This document shows, in pieces, positions 25,889-34,512 of a stretch of 37,895 nt of DNA. Position numbers and translations under genes: made by a program. Location: contig JARYMF010000007.1 of assembly GCA_029907255.1 (NCBI GenBank), positions 1 to 37,895 of the forward strand, read 5' to 3'. Below the pieces are notes generated by a model. That model did not search any database, had not been told where the DNA came from, and saw only the letters and a program-made list of their open reading frames with translations. The number at the start of each line of letters is the position of its first letter. The stretch's first letter is position 1. The DNA comes from Armatimonadota bacterium (lineage in GTDB: Bacteria; Armatimonadota; UBA5829; DTJY01).

Positions 25889-27304
25889 ATGTGGCAGAGA
25901 TTCACGGAAAAGGCGCGGTTGGCTATTTTCTATGCTCAGGAGGAGGCGGCGAAAAGAAAGAGCAAAATCGTTGGCACTGAGCATTTATTACTTGGTTTAT
26001 TGGATGAGCCAGACAACATTGCCAAACGTGTCTTTCAGCGCATCGGAGTAAACGAGGAAAGCCTGCGCAGGGAGATTGAAAAAATGGCGCCGGTTTCTGA
26101 CACGGGCGATGTAAACCAAGATATGCAACTCTCAGCAAATGCGAAGCGTGCAATTGATTTGGCTTACCAGTCGGCTAGAGAGCTGAGAAACAATTACGTT
26201 GGGACAGAGCACCTACTGCTCGGATTGGTAAAAAATGACCGTGGAACCGTTGCTCCTCTTCTAGCGCAAATGGGTGTGACTTTCGAACGTGTAAAGCAAG
26301 AAATCTCAGCGATTCAAACGTCGGAGACACACGCCGACGAAATCGCGCCTCATGAATCGCATCTGAACGTACCGGATGATATGCGGGGCAAAGATTTAAT
26401 CTCAATTGATGACCTTAGCCGCGAGGAAATAGAAACAATATTTGACCTTGCCCGACGGCTTAAATCAAAAAGTTTAGCAGAGCAATATGCCAATCCCATT
26501 CTACCAGGCAAGACGCTCGCTATGATATTTGAGAAGCCCTCTCTTAGGACACGTGTAACATTCGAGGTTGGTATGTCTCAACTTGGCGGTAATGCTGTCT
26601 ATCTTGCACCCGCCGACATCCGAATGGGCGAACGTGAGCAAGTCAGCGATGTTGCAAAGAACCTCGAACGCTGGGTGCATGGTATAATGGCACGGACTTT
26701 TAAGCATAAAACAATAACCGAACTTGCAAAATATGCAAATATCCCAATTATAAATGGTTTATCAGACCTAGAGCATCCTTGCCAAGCATTGGCCGACTTC
26801 TTGACAATCTTAGAGAAAAAGGGCGATCTTTCTAAGCTCAAGCTTGCCTACATTGGAGATGGATGCAACACTTGCCACAGCCTCATGCTCCTAGCTGCAA
26901 AGGTTGGCACGGACATTGCGGTGGGTTGTCCGGAGGGTTATGAGCCAAATACAGTAATTCTCAACAAAGCACTTCGAGCGGCGGAGCACTCGGGAGCTTC
27001 GATAAAAATAACAAATGACCCATTTGAGGCCGTAAAAAATGCTGATGCAATCTATACGGACGTCTGGTGTAGTATGGGGTTGGAGGATGAGCGAGAGAAA
27101 CGACTGCCAGTGTTCCAACCTTATCAAGTAAATCAAAAGCTTGTTGAGGCAGCTCGGAGCGATGTAATTGTTCTCCACTGCCTCCCAGCGCACCGCGGCG
27201 AGGAAATCACTGACGAAGTAATCGATGGCCCGCACTCGGTTGTGTTCGACGAAGCGGAGAATCGTTTGCACGTGCAAAAAGCACTATTGGCATTGCTATT
27301 GTAA
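25889..27304 (+). CDS. argF: Fusion: double Clp_N domain + ornithine carbamoyltransferase
   Basis: A single 471-residue frame. Residues 1-143 are two Clp_N repeats (VGTEHLLLGLL with E31, VGTEHLLLGLV with E107; T6, and S82 in place of Thr). A linker of about 20 residues (TSETHADEIAPHESHLN) leads to a complete carbamoyltransferase from about 165. It has the carbamoyl-phosphate loop PSLRTR (217-222), HPCQALADF (296-304), ornithine-loop SMG (395-397) and HCLPAHRGEEI (430-440), so the enzyme is expected to make citrulline. The start has GGAGG at 25874-25878. An internal ATG at 26381 (M165) has no ribosome binding site and no stop interrupts the frame, so the fusion looks genuine. The N-terminal half resembles the neighbouring free-standing protein and probably arose by duplication and fusion. 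Confidence 0.93.
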   Translation: MWQRFTEKARLAIFYAQEEAAKRKSKIVGTEHLLLGLLDEPDNIAKRVFQRIGVNEESLRREIEKMAPVSDTGDVNQDMQLSANAKRAIDLAYQSARELRNNYVGTEHLLLGLVKNDRGTVAPLLAQMGVTFERVKQEISAIQTSETHADEIAPHESHLNVPDDMRGKDLISIDDLSREEIETIFDLARRLKSKSLAEQYANPILPGKTLAMIFEKPSLRTRVTFEVGMSQLGGNAVYLAPADIRMGEREQVSDVAKNLERWVHGIMARTFKHKTITELAKYANIPIINGLSDLEHPCQALADFLTILEKKGDLSKLKLAYIGDGCNTCHSLMLLAAKVGTDIAVGCPEGYEPNTVILNKALRAAEHSGASIKITNDPFEAVKNADAIYTDVWCSMGLEDEREKRLPVFQPYQVNQKLVEAARSDVIVLHCLPAHRGEEITDEVIDGPHSVVFDEAENRLHVQKALLALLL

Positions 27305-27326
27305 CATAAAAGAAGGAGCGGAAAAG

Positions 27327-28517
27327 ATGAAAACAGTAGTTCTTGCATATTCTGGTGGCTTGGATACCTCGGTTTGCATACCGATGATGAAAGAGTTTTA
27401 CGGTTTTGATAAGGTTGTAACTGTAACGGTTGACGTGGGCCAGCCACCCGATGACATTGCCGAAGCCGAGGAGAAGGCTCGTATCTTAGGAACAGAGCAT
27501 TATACTATCGATGCTAAAGAAGAATTTGTGAAAGATTATGTATTCCATGCCATAAAAGCAAATGGCGACTACCAGGGCTATCCATTGAGTACTGCAATTG
27601 CTAGGCCATTAATTGCCGCCAAGAGCGTTGAGATAGCCCAGCAGGTCGATGCTGACGCATTCGGCCATGGGTGCACCGGTAAAGGAAATGACCAATTTAG
27701 GTTCGAAATCGTCGTTCGAACGTTTGCACCCGAAAAAGAAGTCATTGCTCCAATGCGAGAGCGGAACCTCACGCGAAGCGAGGAAATCGAATATGCAAAA
27801 AGCCGCGGCGTGCCTATTGCCCAGTCGGTTGAGAAGATATGGAGCATTGATGAAAATCTTTGGGGTCGCTCAATCGAAGGCGGCCGACTCGAAGAACCTG
27901 ACTTTGCGCCACCAGAGGAGATTTATAAATGGACAAAAGGTCCTGACAAAAGCCCAAATACCCCGCTTGAGATTACGATTGGCTTCGAGAACGGTGTGCC
28001 AGTCTCGCTGGATGGCAAGAGGATGGACGGAGTTTCCCTAATTCGCGAGCTGAATGAAATCGCAGGTGAACACGGCGTTGGTAGAATAGACATAATGGAG
28101 GATAGAATGCTCGGGTTGAAAGTGCGAGAAAACTACGAGTGTCCAGCGGCCGTCACGCTGCTAACCGCACACAAAGCGTTGGAAGCATTGGTTTGCACAA
28201 AAGAAGAGATAAAGTTCAAGTCGATGGTTGACCGTGAATGGGGCCAACTTGCGTATGAAGGTCTTTGGTTCCATCCTTTGAAGGAAGATCTAGAGGCGTT
28301 TATTGATAAAATTCAAGAGCGCGTAACCGGGGACGTAAAAATGCAATTATTTAAGGGTCAGGCAAAGGTCATTGGACGGAGTAGTAGATGGGCGCTATAT
28401 TCTGAGGACTTAGCATCGTTCGACACAAAGACCTTTGTGCAAAGCGAAATGACGGGTGCAGTAAAAGTTCATGGCTTGCAATCCAAAATGTATTGGTGGT
28501 TGAAAAGGGGTCAATGA
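27327..28517 (+). CDS. argG: Argininosuccinate synthase
   Basis: ArgG joins citrulline and aspartate with ATP. The pyrophosphate loop is AYSGGLDTSVC, and FGHGCTGKGNDQ, RFE and KIWSIDENLWGRSIEGG are family motifs. There are 396 residues. ATG 27327 follows AAGGAGCG (27312-27319). An in-frame ATG at 27225 lies inside argF and is rejected. The end overlaps argH by one base (TGATG). Confidence 0.96.
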   Translation: MKTVVLAYSGGLDTSVCIPMMKEFYGFDKVVTVTVDVGQPPDDIAEAEEKARILGTEHYTIDAKEEFVKDYVFHAIKANGDYQGYPLSTAIARPLIAAKSVEIAQQVDADAFGHGCTGKGNDQFRFEIVVRTFAPEKEVIAPMRERNLTRSEEIEYAKSRGVPIAQSVEKIWSIDENLWGRSIEGGRLEEPDFAPPEEIYKWTKGPDKSPNTPLEITIGFENGVPVSLDGKRMDGVSLIRELNEIAGEHGVGRIDIMEDRMLGLKVRENYECPAAVTLLTAHKALEALVCTKEEIKFKSMVDREWGQLAYEGLWFHPLKEDLEAFIDKIQERVTGDVKMQLFKGQAKVIGRSSRWALYSEDLASFDTKTFVQSEMTGAVKVHGLQSKMYWWLKRGQ

Positions 28518-29899
28518 TGTCCAAGCTTTGGGGCGGAAGATTCAAGAAAGCAACTTCTCCAATTGTGGATGAGTTCAACGCTTCAATAAGCTTCGACGCG
28601 AGGCTTTGGAGGTATGACATCGAGCAGAGCATTGCCCATGCCTCCATGCTTGGCAAGTGTGGAATTATTCCGCTGGCAGAGTCGGAAAAGATTATACAAG
28701 GTCTTCGTGATCTAAAAAACGATATTGAGGCGGGAAAAGTTGAGTTCGACACGTCGGCAGAAGACATCCACATGAACATCGAAAAGCTTCTTCACGAGCG
28801 AATAGGCGATGTGGCTGGGATGCTGCAGACCGCTCGAAGCCGCAATGACCAGGTTGCAACCGACGTTCGAATGTACGTAAAGGCGCAAATAAAGGAGATT
28901 GATAGCCTGATTCGAGAAGCCCAATCAGCTTTTATCAAAGTTGCCGAGAGCAATATTGATACAATAATGCCTGGATATACACACCTTCAACATGCCCAGC
29001 CCGTTATGCTAGCTCATCACATTCTTGCATATGTGTGGATGCTTCAGCGTGATCGAGAACGCCTAGCAGATTGTTTCAAACGGACAGATGTGCTTCCGCT
29101 GGGATCCGCGGCGCTTGCGGGAACCTCGTTCCCGATTGATAGGGAATACACGGCTAAAATGCTTGGATTTTCACGGATAAGTGAAAATAGTATGGATGCG
29201 GTAGCAGAGCGGGACTTTGCGGTAGAGTTCTTGTGTGCACTCTCAATCCTAGCCATGCACATGTCCAGATTTGCTGAAGAAGTCGTCATTTGGAATACAA
29301 GTGAATTTGGCTTTATCGAACTTGACGACTCAGTTGCGACAGGCAGTAGCCTAATGCCGCAGAAAAAGAATCCAGATGTAGCTGAACTCATGCGTGCAAA
29401 GACAGGACGTGTTTACGGTGATTTAATGGCACTTCTTACTGTTCTCAAAGGTCTGCCTTTGACCTACAACAAGGACCTCCAAGAGGATAAAGAACGCTTG
29501 TTTGATGCTTCAGATACCATAGTTATTTGTCTAAAAGTTCTCATTGAGTTCGTTGGGCATTTGAAGTTCAATACCACAAGGATGGCGGCTGGGCTTGAAG
29601 GTGACTTTTCGACTGCAACCGACATAGCAGATTACCTTGTAACACGCGGCGTGCCGTTTAGAACTGCCCATGAAATAACCGGGAAGCTTGTAAGGTATTG
29701 CTTGGAACAGGGCAAGACCTTGGGCAACTTGACGCTTGAAGAAATGCGGAGATTCTCGGATAAGTTCGAGGGCTCAAACTTGACATGGGATGCCTGGTCC
29801 TCGGTCGAAAAACGCAATATCCCTGGAGCAACGGCTCCATGCCGATTGAGGGAACAATTGGAGGCTGCGAAAAAGGCGCTTGCCGCTGATTTGTTCTAG
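28517..29899 (+). CDS. argH: Argininosuccinate lyase
   Basis: ArgH splits argininosuccinate into arginine and fumarate, the last step. The fumarase-superfamily signature GSSLMPQKKNPD (276-287) and the catalytic region GYTHLQHAQP (153-162) are intact, as is SRNDQVATD. There are 460 residues from ATG 28517; ATG 28514 is three bases upstream. AAGGGG at 28505-28510 is the ribosome binding site. A terminator overlaps the stop. Confidence 0.96.
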   Translation: MSKLWGGRFKKATSPIVDEFNASISFDARLWRYDIEQSIAHASMLGKCGIIPLAESEKIIQGLRDLKNDIEAGKVEFDTSAEDIHMNIEKLLHERIGDVAGMLQTARSRNDQVATDVRMYVKAQIKEIDSLIREAQSAFIKVAESNIDTIMPGYTHLQHAQPVMLAHHILAYVWMLQRDRERLADCFKRTDVLPLGSAALAGTSFPIDREYTAKMLGFSRISENSMDAVAERDFAVEFLCALSILAMHMSRFAEEVVIWNTSEFGFIELDDSVATGSSLMPQKKNPDVAELMRAKTGRVYGDLMALLTVLKGLPLTYNKDLQEDKERLFDASDTIVICLKVLIEFVGHLKFNTTRMAAGLEGDFSTATDIADYLVTRGVPFRTAHEITGKLVRYCLEQGKTLGNLTLEEMRRFSDKFEGSNLTWDAWSSVEKRNIPGATAPCRLREQLEAAKKALAADLF

Positions 29900-29920
29900 C
29901 CGTGCGACGGCTGTTTGTTT
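29898..29920 (+). terminator. Intrinsic terminator of the arginine operon
   Basis: AGCCGT (29898-29903), loop GCG, ACGGCT (29907-29912), then GTTTGTTT. The stem begins in the argH stop codon. It faces the convergent - strand gene ending at 29934. There is no T-run on the other strand, so it works for argH only. Confidence 0.7.
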
Positions 29921-29933
29921 CCGGTTTAGAACC

Positions 29934-30347
29934 TCAAGTTAATTTTTTCGCCATCCGAACGGTGGTAATGCCGTTACTACAGCAAATTTTAAGGTTATCC
30001 ATCACTTGTTTTATTAGATACAATCCCAAGCCGCCTTCGTGTATTTTTTCGATGGGAGGTGGCTCAATCTTGAGCGTTTCTGGCTGAAAGTCGGCACTTT
30101 CGTTGCGTACTTCTATTTCAATCTGGTTAGGATGAATCTCAAATGCTATCGTAATCGGTGAGTTTGGCGAACGGCTGAATTTAATTGCGTTACTGCATGC
30201 CTCACCGATTGCTAATTTTATATCGTCTTTTTGCTCTTCGGTTAAAGAAATTTGATTTGTCGGTATAAGGTCGATTAAGTTTCTAATAAGCGAAAGATAT
30301 TTCGGCGAGCTTGGTATCTCAAGGCGTACGAACTCCGACGGTGCCAC
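29934..30347 (-). CDS. RsbW/SpoIIAB-like anti-sigma regulatory ATPase with degenerate ATP box
   Basis: The 137-residue HATPase_c protein resembles serine-kinase anti-sigma factors. The N-box is present (KLAIGEACSNAIKF, E49 and N53) and so is the late GGLGLYLIKQVMDN. The DxGxG box that binds adenine is replaced: VRNESADFQPE has Asn for Asp and Ser for Gly. ATP binding may therefore be weak or lost. GTG start at 30347, with AAGGAG nine bases upstream on the - strand. It follows the RsbU-like gene by 21 bases, and the pair probably forms a partner-switching module. No anti-anti-sigma factor or sigma factor gene is in the window. Confidence 0.8.
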   Translation of the reverse strand: MAPSEFVRLEIPSSPKYLSLIRNLIDLIPTNQISLTEEQKDDIKLAIGEACSNAIKFSRSPNSPITIAFEIHPNQIEIEVRNESADFQPETLKIEPPPIEKIHEGGLGLYLIKQVMDNLKICCSNGITTVRMAKKLT

Positions 30348-30368
30348 AGTAATCTACTCCTTATTACA

Positions 30369-32600
30369 TTACAGTGTTTTAATTACGATAAGTGCTATAT
30401 CATCAGTAACCTTAAGATTGGGAGCCGTTGCTAGTTTATAGATATTATCGGCAATCTCATTGGCAGGTTTCAGATGATATTTTACAAGAACTTCGCTAAT
30501 AGCACGCAGAGATGTGGTAGGATCGTGTGATATCGCTTCAATCAAACCATCAGTGTAAAGCATAAGTATATCACCACTCCCCAATTTGATGCTTCGTTCT
30601 TGATAATTGACAGAGGGCATTACGCCAAGAATTAAGCCCGGAGTGCTTATCTGTTCAACTCTACCAATGTGTGCTCGGTATAGGATTGCTGGTTCATGAC
30701 CAGCACAACTTAGGACGAGCGTACGCCGTTTCGCATCGAGAACGGCATAAAGCATGGTAATAAATGACTCATTCCCAGTTTGCTGGTATATCAGGCGATT
30801 CATTTTTTGAAGCAGCTTGGCTGGTGATTGTGTTTCTTCTGCCAATGCTCTTAGAGAATGCTTGCACATCGCGATATAATTCGCCGCTGCAACGCTTTTT
30901 CCTGAAACGTCCGCAATCGCTACACCATAATTATGTTCGGAAATCTTTATGACTTCATAGTAATCCCCGCCTACCTGGTGGGCTGGATTAAATTTGGCGC
31001 TAACTTCGAACCCTGGTATGTTTTCAATTTCACCAGGTAAAAGATTTTTCAGACTAATATTGGCTATATCCCATTGATGCTGGTAGAGGCGTGCGTTTTC
31101 AATTGCAATAGCGGCAAGTTCGGCTAATCCGAGAAGCAAACGCTGAAGAGGAAGCTGGAAAGCGCTTGTTTGGCGGTGAAATATTACAATGTAACCTACT
31201 ACTCTGCGCTTGATCGAAAGCCGCACAATTGTCGCTGCATCAAGCCCAAGATTTGAGATAGTTTTTATCTCTCTGTATTCCTTATATTCTGAAAGGTCTA
31301 AGGTTACTATACTTTTTTTGGACCTTTCGGCTGTAATTATTCCTGGCATTGCAAGATCTATATATGCTTGGCTTTCGTCAGCTCCAAGTCCTCGGCCCCC
31401 TCCTAATTGGACCTCGCCGGATTGGGGATTATAGAGTACAATGCAGCATACTTCCGCTGCGAGCTTTTCGCACAGCTGGTCCAATATTAACTCAAAAACC
31501 TTCTTTAATTCAAGCGATGAAGTTATGGTTTTTGCAATTTTAAATAGACTTGCAAGGTATTTTGTTTGAGTTGTAGCGGCGTTGTAAAGAAGGTTATTTT
31601 CGACCGCCATCGCTATTTGGCCCGATATTGTTGATACCATCACCATTTCTTGGTTTCCAAAAGTTCGCCCTGGCGTGGTTCGGTTCACGCTTAATACACC
31701 AACAAGTGATTTTCTCCCAATTAGGGGAGTCGAGATTGAGGATACAATTTCTGGCCTCTCAGTGATTAAATCGAACTGGTTGGGGTCAGCTGGACCATTT
31801 AAAAGCAGTGGCTTTCGGTTTGCTATTACCCAACCGGCTATTCCTCTTTCTTTGGGGATTGTTGTTAGTGGTTGTATATCTTCATTGAGGCCTTTGCAAG
31901 CGTAAATAGTAAATATTCCGCGCCTGCATAACATCACTGAGCCGCTGTCTGCGTCCAGCGCATAAAGTATTTCCGTTAGTGCTTGGTCTAAGAGCTGTCG
32001 AATGTCAAGAGTTGAATGTGCAACTTTTGTAAGACGTTCGAACGGTAAATCGGTGTGCGTAGGAAAACTTCTAGTTTTTGGCCGCCCAAAGACGGCCGCA
32101 ATGTGATTAGCTATCGTATATAGAAGCTCAACTTCCCAAACAGGGAATGGGCGGATGTGTGATGCCATGCCCAGAAGCACTCCAGGCTTTGAGTCTGGAA
32201 TTTCAATGGGAATAGCTACAAGTGCCCTTACATCTTCAAGTGAATATGGGTGTACCGATTCGCGACCAATAGAGGGTAGATTTTCTATTACTTTAGGGGA
32301 GCAGTTTGTTACGACCCAGTTGATAACTTCATCATTTGGATGTTGAAAATACTCGCGTAAACTTGGTGAAAGATTTCTTGATGCAATTAAGGCAGGAGTG
32401 CCTGTAATTGGCGAGGGGAGGAGAAGAGCTGTTTTATCTAATCTAAGGCATCGTATCGGAATTTCAACTGCAAGCTCCAGAACGTGTTCCAAATCACCTG
32501 CCGCTGCATGGCGTGACAAAAGGTGAAGGTGCCCCAAAATATCAATAAAACTCTTGGGACCTTGGCTGCTCTTGGCTGTAATCTCTTCTCGGCTTTCCAT
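30369..32600 (-). CDS. GAF-domain PP2C (RsbU/SpoIIE-type) phosphatase
   Basis: The 743-residue soluble protein has three GAF-like sensor domains (about 25-170, 195-340 and 355-500), a short helical linker, and a C-terminal SpoIIE-type phosphatase (about 525-743). The metal-binding aspartates are D546 (VGGDYYE), D564 (IADVSGKSVAAA), D684 (YTDGLIEA) and D733/D734 (TDDIALIVI). RsbU-type enzymes dephosphorylate anti-anti-sigma factors in response to ligands bound by the sensors; the ligands here are unknown. ATG 32600 is taken as start; GTG 32609 is equally near and neither has a clear ribosome binding site. The RsbW-like gene lies just downstream. Confidence 0.88.
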   Translation of the reverse strand: MESREEITAKSSQGPKSFIDILGHLHLLSRHAAAGDLEHVLELAVEIPIRCLRLDKTALLLPSPITGTPALIASRNLSPSLREYFQHPNDEVINWVVTNCSPKVIENLPSIGRESVHPYSLEDVRALVAIPIEIPDSKPGVLLGMASHIRPFPVWEVELLYTIANHIAAVFGRPKTRSFPTHTDLPFERLTKVAHSTLDIRQLLDQALTEILYALDADSGSVMLCRRGIFTIYACKGLNEDIQPLTTIPKERGIAGWVIANRKPLLLNGPADPNQFDLITERPEIVSSISTPLIGRKSLVGVLSVNRTTPGRTFGNQEMVMVSTISGQIAMAVENNLLYNAATTQTKYLASLFKIAKTITSSLELKKVFELILDQLCEKLAAEVCCIVLYNPQSGEVQLGGGRGLGADESQAYIDLAMPGIITAERSKKSIVTLDLSEYKEYREIKTISNLGLDAATIVRLSIKRRVVGYIVIFHRQTSAFQLPLQRLLLGLAELAAIAIENARLYQHQWDIANISLKNLLPGEIENIPGFEVSAKFNPAHQVGGDYYEVIKISEHNYGVAIADVSGKSVAAANYIAMCKHSLRALAEETQSPAKLLQKMNRLIYQQTGNESFITMLYAVLDAKRRTLVLSCAGHEPAILYRAHIGRVEQISTPGLILGVMPSVNYQERSIKLGSGDILMLYTDGLIEAISHDPTTSLRAISEVLVKYHLKPANEIADNIYKLATAPNLKVTDDIALIVIKTL

Positions 32601-32660
32601 TGGATTCACGCCCAGCGAAGCATGATATTAGCGCAACTGAGTATCTTTAGGCAATTCCTA

Positions 32661-32689
32661 TTCTTAAATTGGCAACTAAATATAAGCAA
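32661..32689 (-). promoter_or_regulatory. Possible promoter of the RsbU-RsbW pair
   Basis: Read on the - strand, TTGCTT (32689-32684) and TAAGAA (32666-32661) are 17 bases apart and lie about 60 bases before the phosphatase start. The match is moderate and the region is AT-rich, so chance is possible. Confidence 0.3.
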
Positions 32690-33168
32690 ATTATTTTTTC
32701 TATATTTTTGCAAGCAGCCAATTCAGAGCTTAAAATATTGACTGTCTGAGGTTACAATTAGTTGGAAATTGTGCGCCTGCACCTTGCCAAACCAGATTGT
32801 TGTTAAGGTTGCTAGAAAAGACGCCCTCCCTGACTCGGTGTTTTCTTTCTACTTTAGAAATCCGTTTTGTCCTTTGGCGCTTATTTGTTTCTTGTTATCT
32901 TAGAATTTTTCCTTTATATAGCTGGTTGTTGGTAGCTGAGGTAAAATAAAGGGAATAATGGCTTGGCCTATGCTTGGTAGTAATTATAGGTCATCCCATG
33001 GAAGCAGTCAAGTTTTTTTCTTTAGAAACTTCTAAAATTACGCCACCATGCTTTCCCTTAATTTTATCTTTATCAGCTTTTCTAGAAGGAATATTGTTTT
33101 AGAAGCATAAAGAATATTTGGCATAATTGTTGAACAACCAACCACTTCCTTGGAAAAGGGGCATAGAA
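32690..33168. other. AT-rich divergent intergenic region, no gene seen
   Basis: The gap between the divergent phosphatase and ceramidase-like genes holds no frame with a start, ribosome binding site and recognisable product. GGCCTAT/ATAGGTC (32965-32971/32986-32992) can form a seven-pair stem with one G-U. TTTAGA (33098-33103) and CATAAT (33122-33127), 18 bases apart, are a weak promoter candidate for the + strand gene. Several long T-runs occur. Confidence 0.4.
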
Positions 33169-34443
33169 TTGAGTAAGTTGCTTGCGGGCGTTGCAAAGTC
33201 GGTAATTAATCCTCCAGTCGGAGTAGATCTTAGCGGCTATGCTAGCAGAACCAGCGGAAGCATTGGTATTCATGATGATCTGCATGCAAAAGCACTGGTC
33301 ATTTCAGATGGCTCGACAAAGGCAGCAGTTGTTACCCTTGACCTTCTCGGCATAGATGCTAGGCAGGTTGCTGATTTGCGAGCCGAGATATCATCAAAGA
33401 CTGATATCCCAATGGGCAATATCCTGATTTCTGCATCACACACCCATACAGGACCAGCCACACAAGAGCTGAGGGTTTGCGGCAGAGTACATGAGCAGTA
33501 TATCAGAGATTTGCTGAAAAAGATCGCGGTGACGGTCAAAGAAGCAGAAGGATGCATGCAGCCTGCAGAATTTGGCTATTCGGTTGGCAGGGCAAATATC
33601 GCTGTCAATCGGCGGCTTCGCACTCAAACCGGCGAAACTCATTTAATGCCAAATCCCGCTGGAGTAACTGACCCCGATGTCGGTGTTTGGTACTTTAGAA
33701 ACATGAAAGGTGACCCAATTGCCATTCTTTTCAACTATGCCTGCCATGCTGTAGTTATTGGCGATGTGCTCGAGATTTCTGCTGATTGGCCAGGTGCGGC
33801 ACAGCGGGTGCTTGAGAAGGATGTCGGTGGCCAAGCAATGTTCTTGCAAGGATGTTGTGGAAATATCAACCCACGAGAGCGTTTTTCATGGCAAGTTGTC
33901 GAAAAGTTGGGTGGAGAGGTTGCTGATGCAGTAAAGAACGTTTTGCCGGATATTCATCTAACAAGCGACGCAAAGATTAGTGTTGCTAGGGAAGTCATAG
34001 AATTGCCGCTACAGCCGCCTCCAAGCCGTGAGGAACTTGAACGAATCATTGCTGAGACGGAGAAATCAATGCAAGCAAGTGAACCTACTTCGACTGATTG
34101 GCGTATTAATGCCGCATATAATGATTGGGCAAAAACCCTCCTTACAGGGGAAAGTAAAGCCTCCGTCTCAATTGAGGTTTTTAGGCTCCGATTGGGAGAT
34201 TATAACATCATTACTCTTCCTGGAGAGGCATTTGTGGAGTATGCCTTGCAGATAAAGGCAATGAAGCCAAACACCATAGTCGCCGCATACTCGAATGGCA
34301 ATATCGGTTACATTCCAACCAAATCAGCTTTCCCCGAGAAAGGCTATGAGGTTGAAGTAGCATACAAGCTTTATGGAGAGCAAGTGATAACAGATGAGGC
34401 TGAGGATTTAATCCTTACCACTGCGCGTCGGTTGCTTACTTGA
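33169..34443 (+). CDS. Neutral/alkaline ceramidase-like hydrolase, no signal peptide
   Basis: The 424-residue protein matches the N-terminal catalytic domain of neutral/alkaline ceramidases: LAGVAKSVINPPVGVDLSGY at the start, the zinc-site motif SASHTHTGP (H91, H93), FNYACHAVVIG, and FLQGCCGNINPRE. Family members cleave amide bonds of ceramide, but many bacterial relatives of this size have no proven substrate. It lacks the C-terminal immunoglobulin-like domain of full ceramidases and has no signal peptide or membrane segment, so it should be cytosolic, where ceramide is not an obvious substrate. TTG 33169 follows AAAAGGGG (33154-33161) at good spacing; an upstream in-frame TTG (33127) is less likely. 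Confidence 0.8.
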   Translation: MSKLLAGVAKSVINPPVGVDLSGYASRTSGSIGIHDDLHAKALVISDGSTKAAVVTLDLLGIDARQVADLRAEISSKTDIPMGNILISASHTHTGPATQELRVCGRVHEQYIRDLLKKIAVTVKEAEGCMQPAEFGYSVGRANIAVNRRLRTQTGETHLMPNPAGVTDPDVGVWYFRNMKGDPIAILFNYACHAVVIGDVLEISADWPGAAQRVLEKDVGGQAMFLQGCCGNINPRERFSWQVVEKLGGEVADAVKNVLPDIHLTSDAKISVAREVIELPLQPPPSREELERIIAETEKSMQASEPTSTDWRINAAYNDWAKTLLTGESKASVSIEVFRLRLGDYNIITLPGEAFVEYALQIKAMKPNTIVAAYSNGNIGYIPTKSAFPEKGYEVEVAYKLYGEQVITDEAEDLILTTARRLLT

Positions 34444-34512
34444 AAATGATTCAGACCTCTGGTAACTTAGTAAGCACTTTGACAAATGATTATGGGATAT
34501 AGGTGAAAGAAA

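Noticed and set aside
26381..27304. argF as a separate gene starting at the internal ATG 26381
   Set aside because: No Shine-Dalgarno precedes it, the frame is open without interruption from 25889, and the Clp_N part is complete with a strong ribosome binding site. An internal start is possible but not supported by sequence.
32738..32758. TTGACT and TACAAT upstream of the ceramidase-like gene as a promoter
   Set aside because: The two boxes are only nine bases apart, too close for sigma-70 recognition.
34444..34512. Sigma-54 or sigma-70 promoter for the phosphorelay genes
   Set aside because: TTGACA at 34479-34484 has no acceptable -10 partner and no GG-N10-GC sigma-54 pattern was found.
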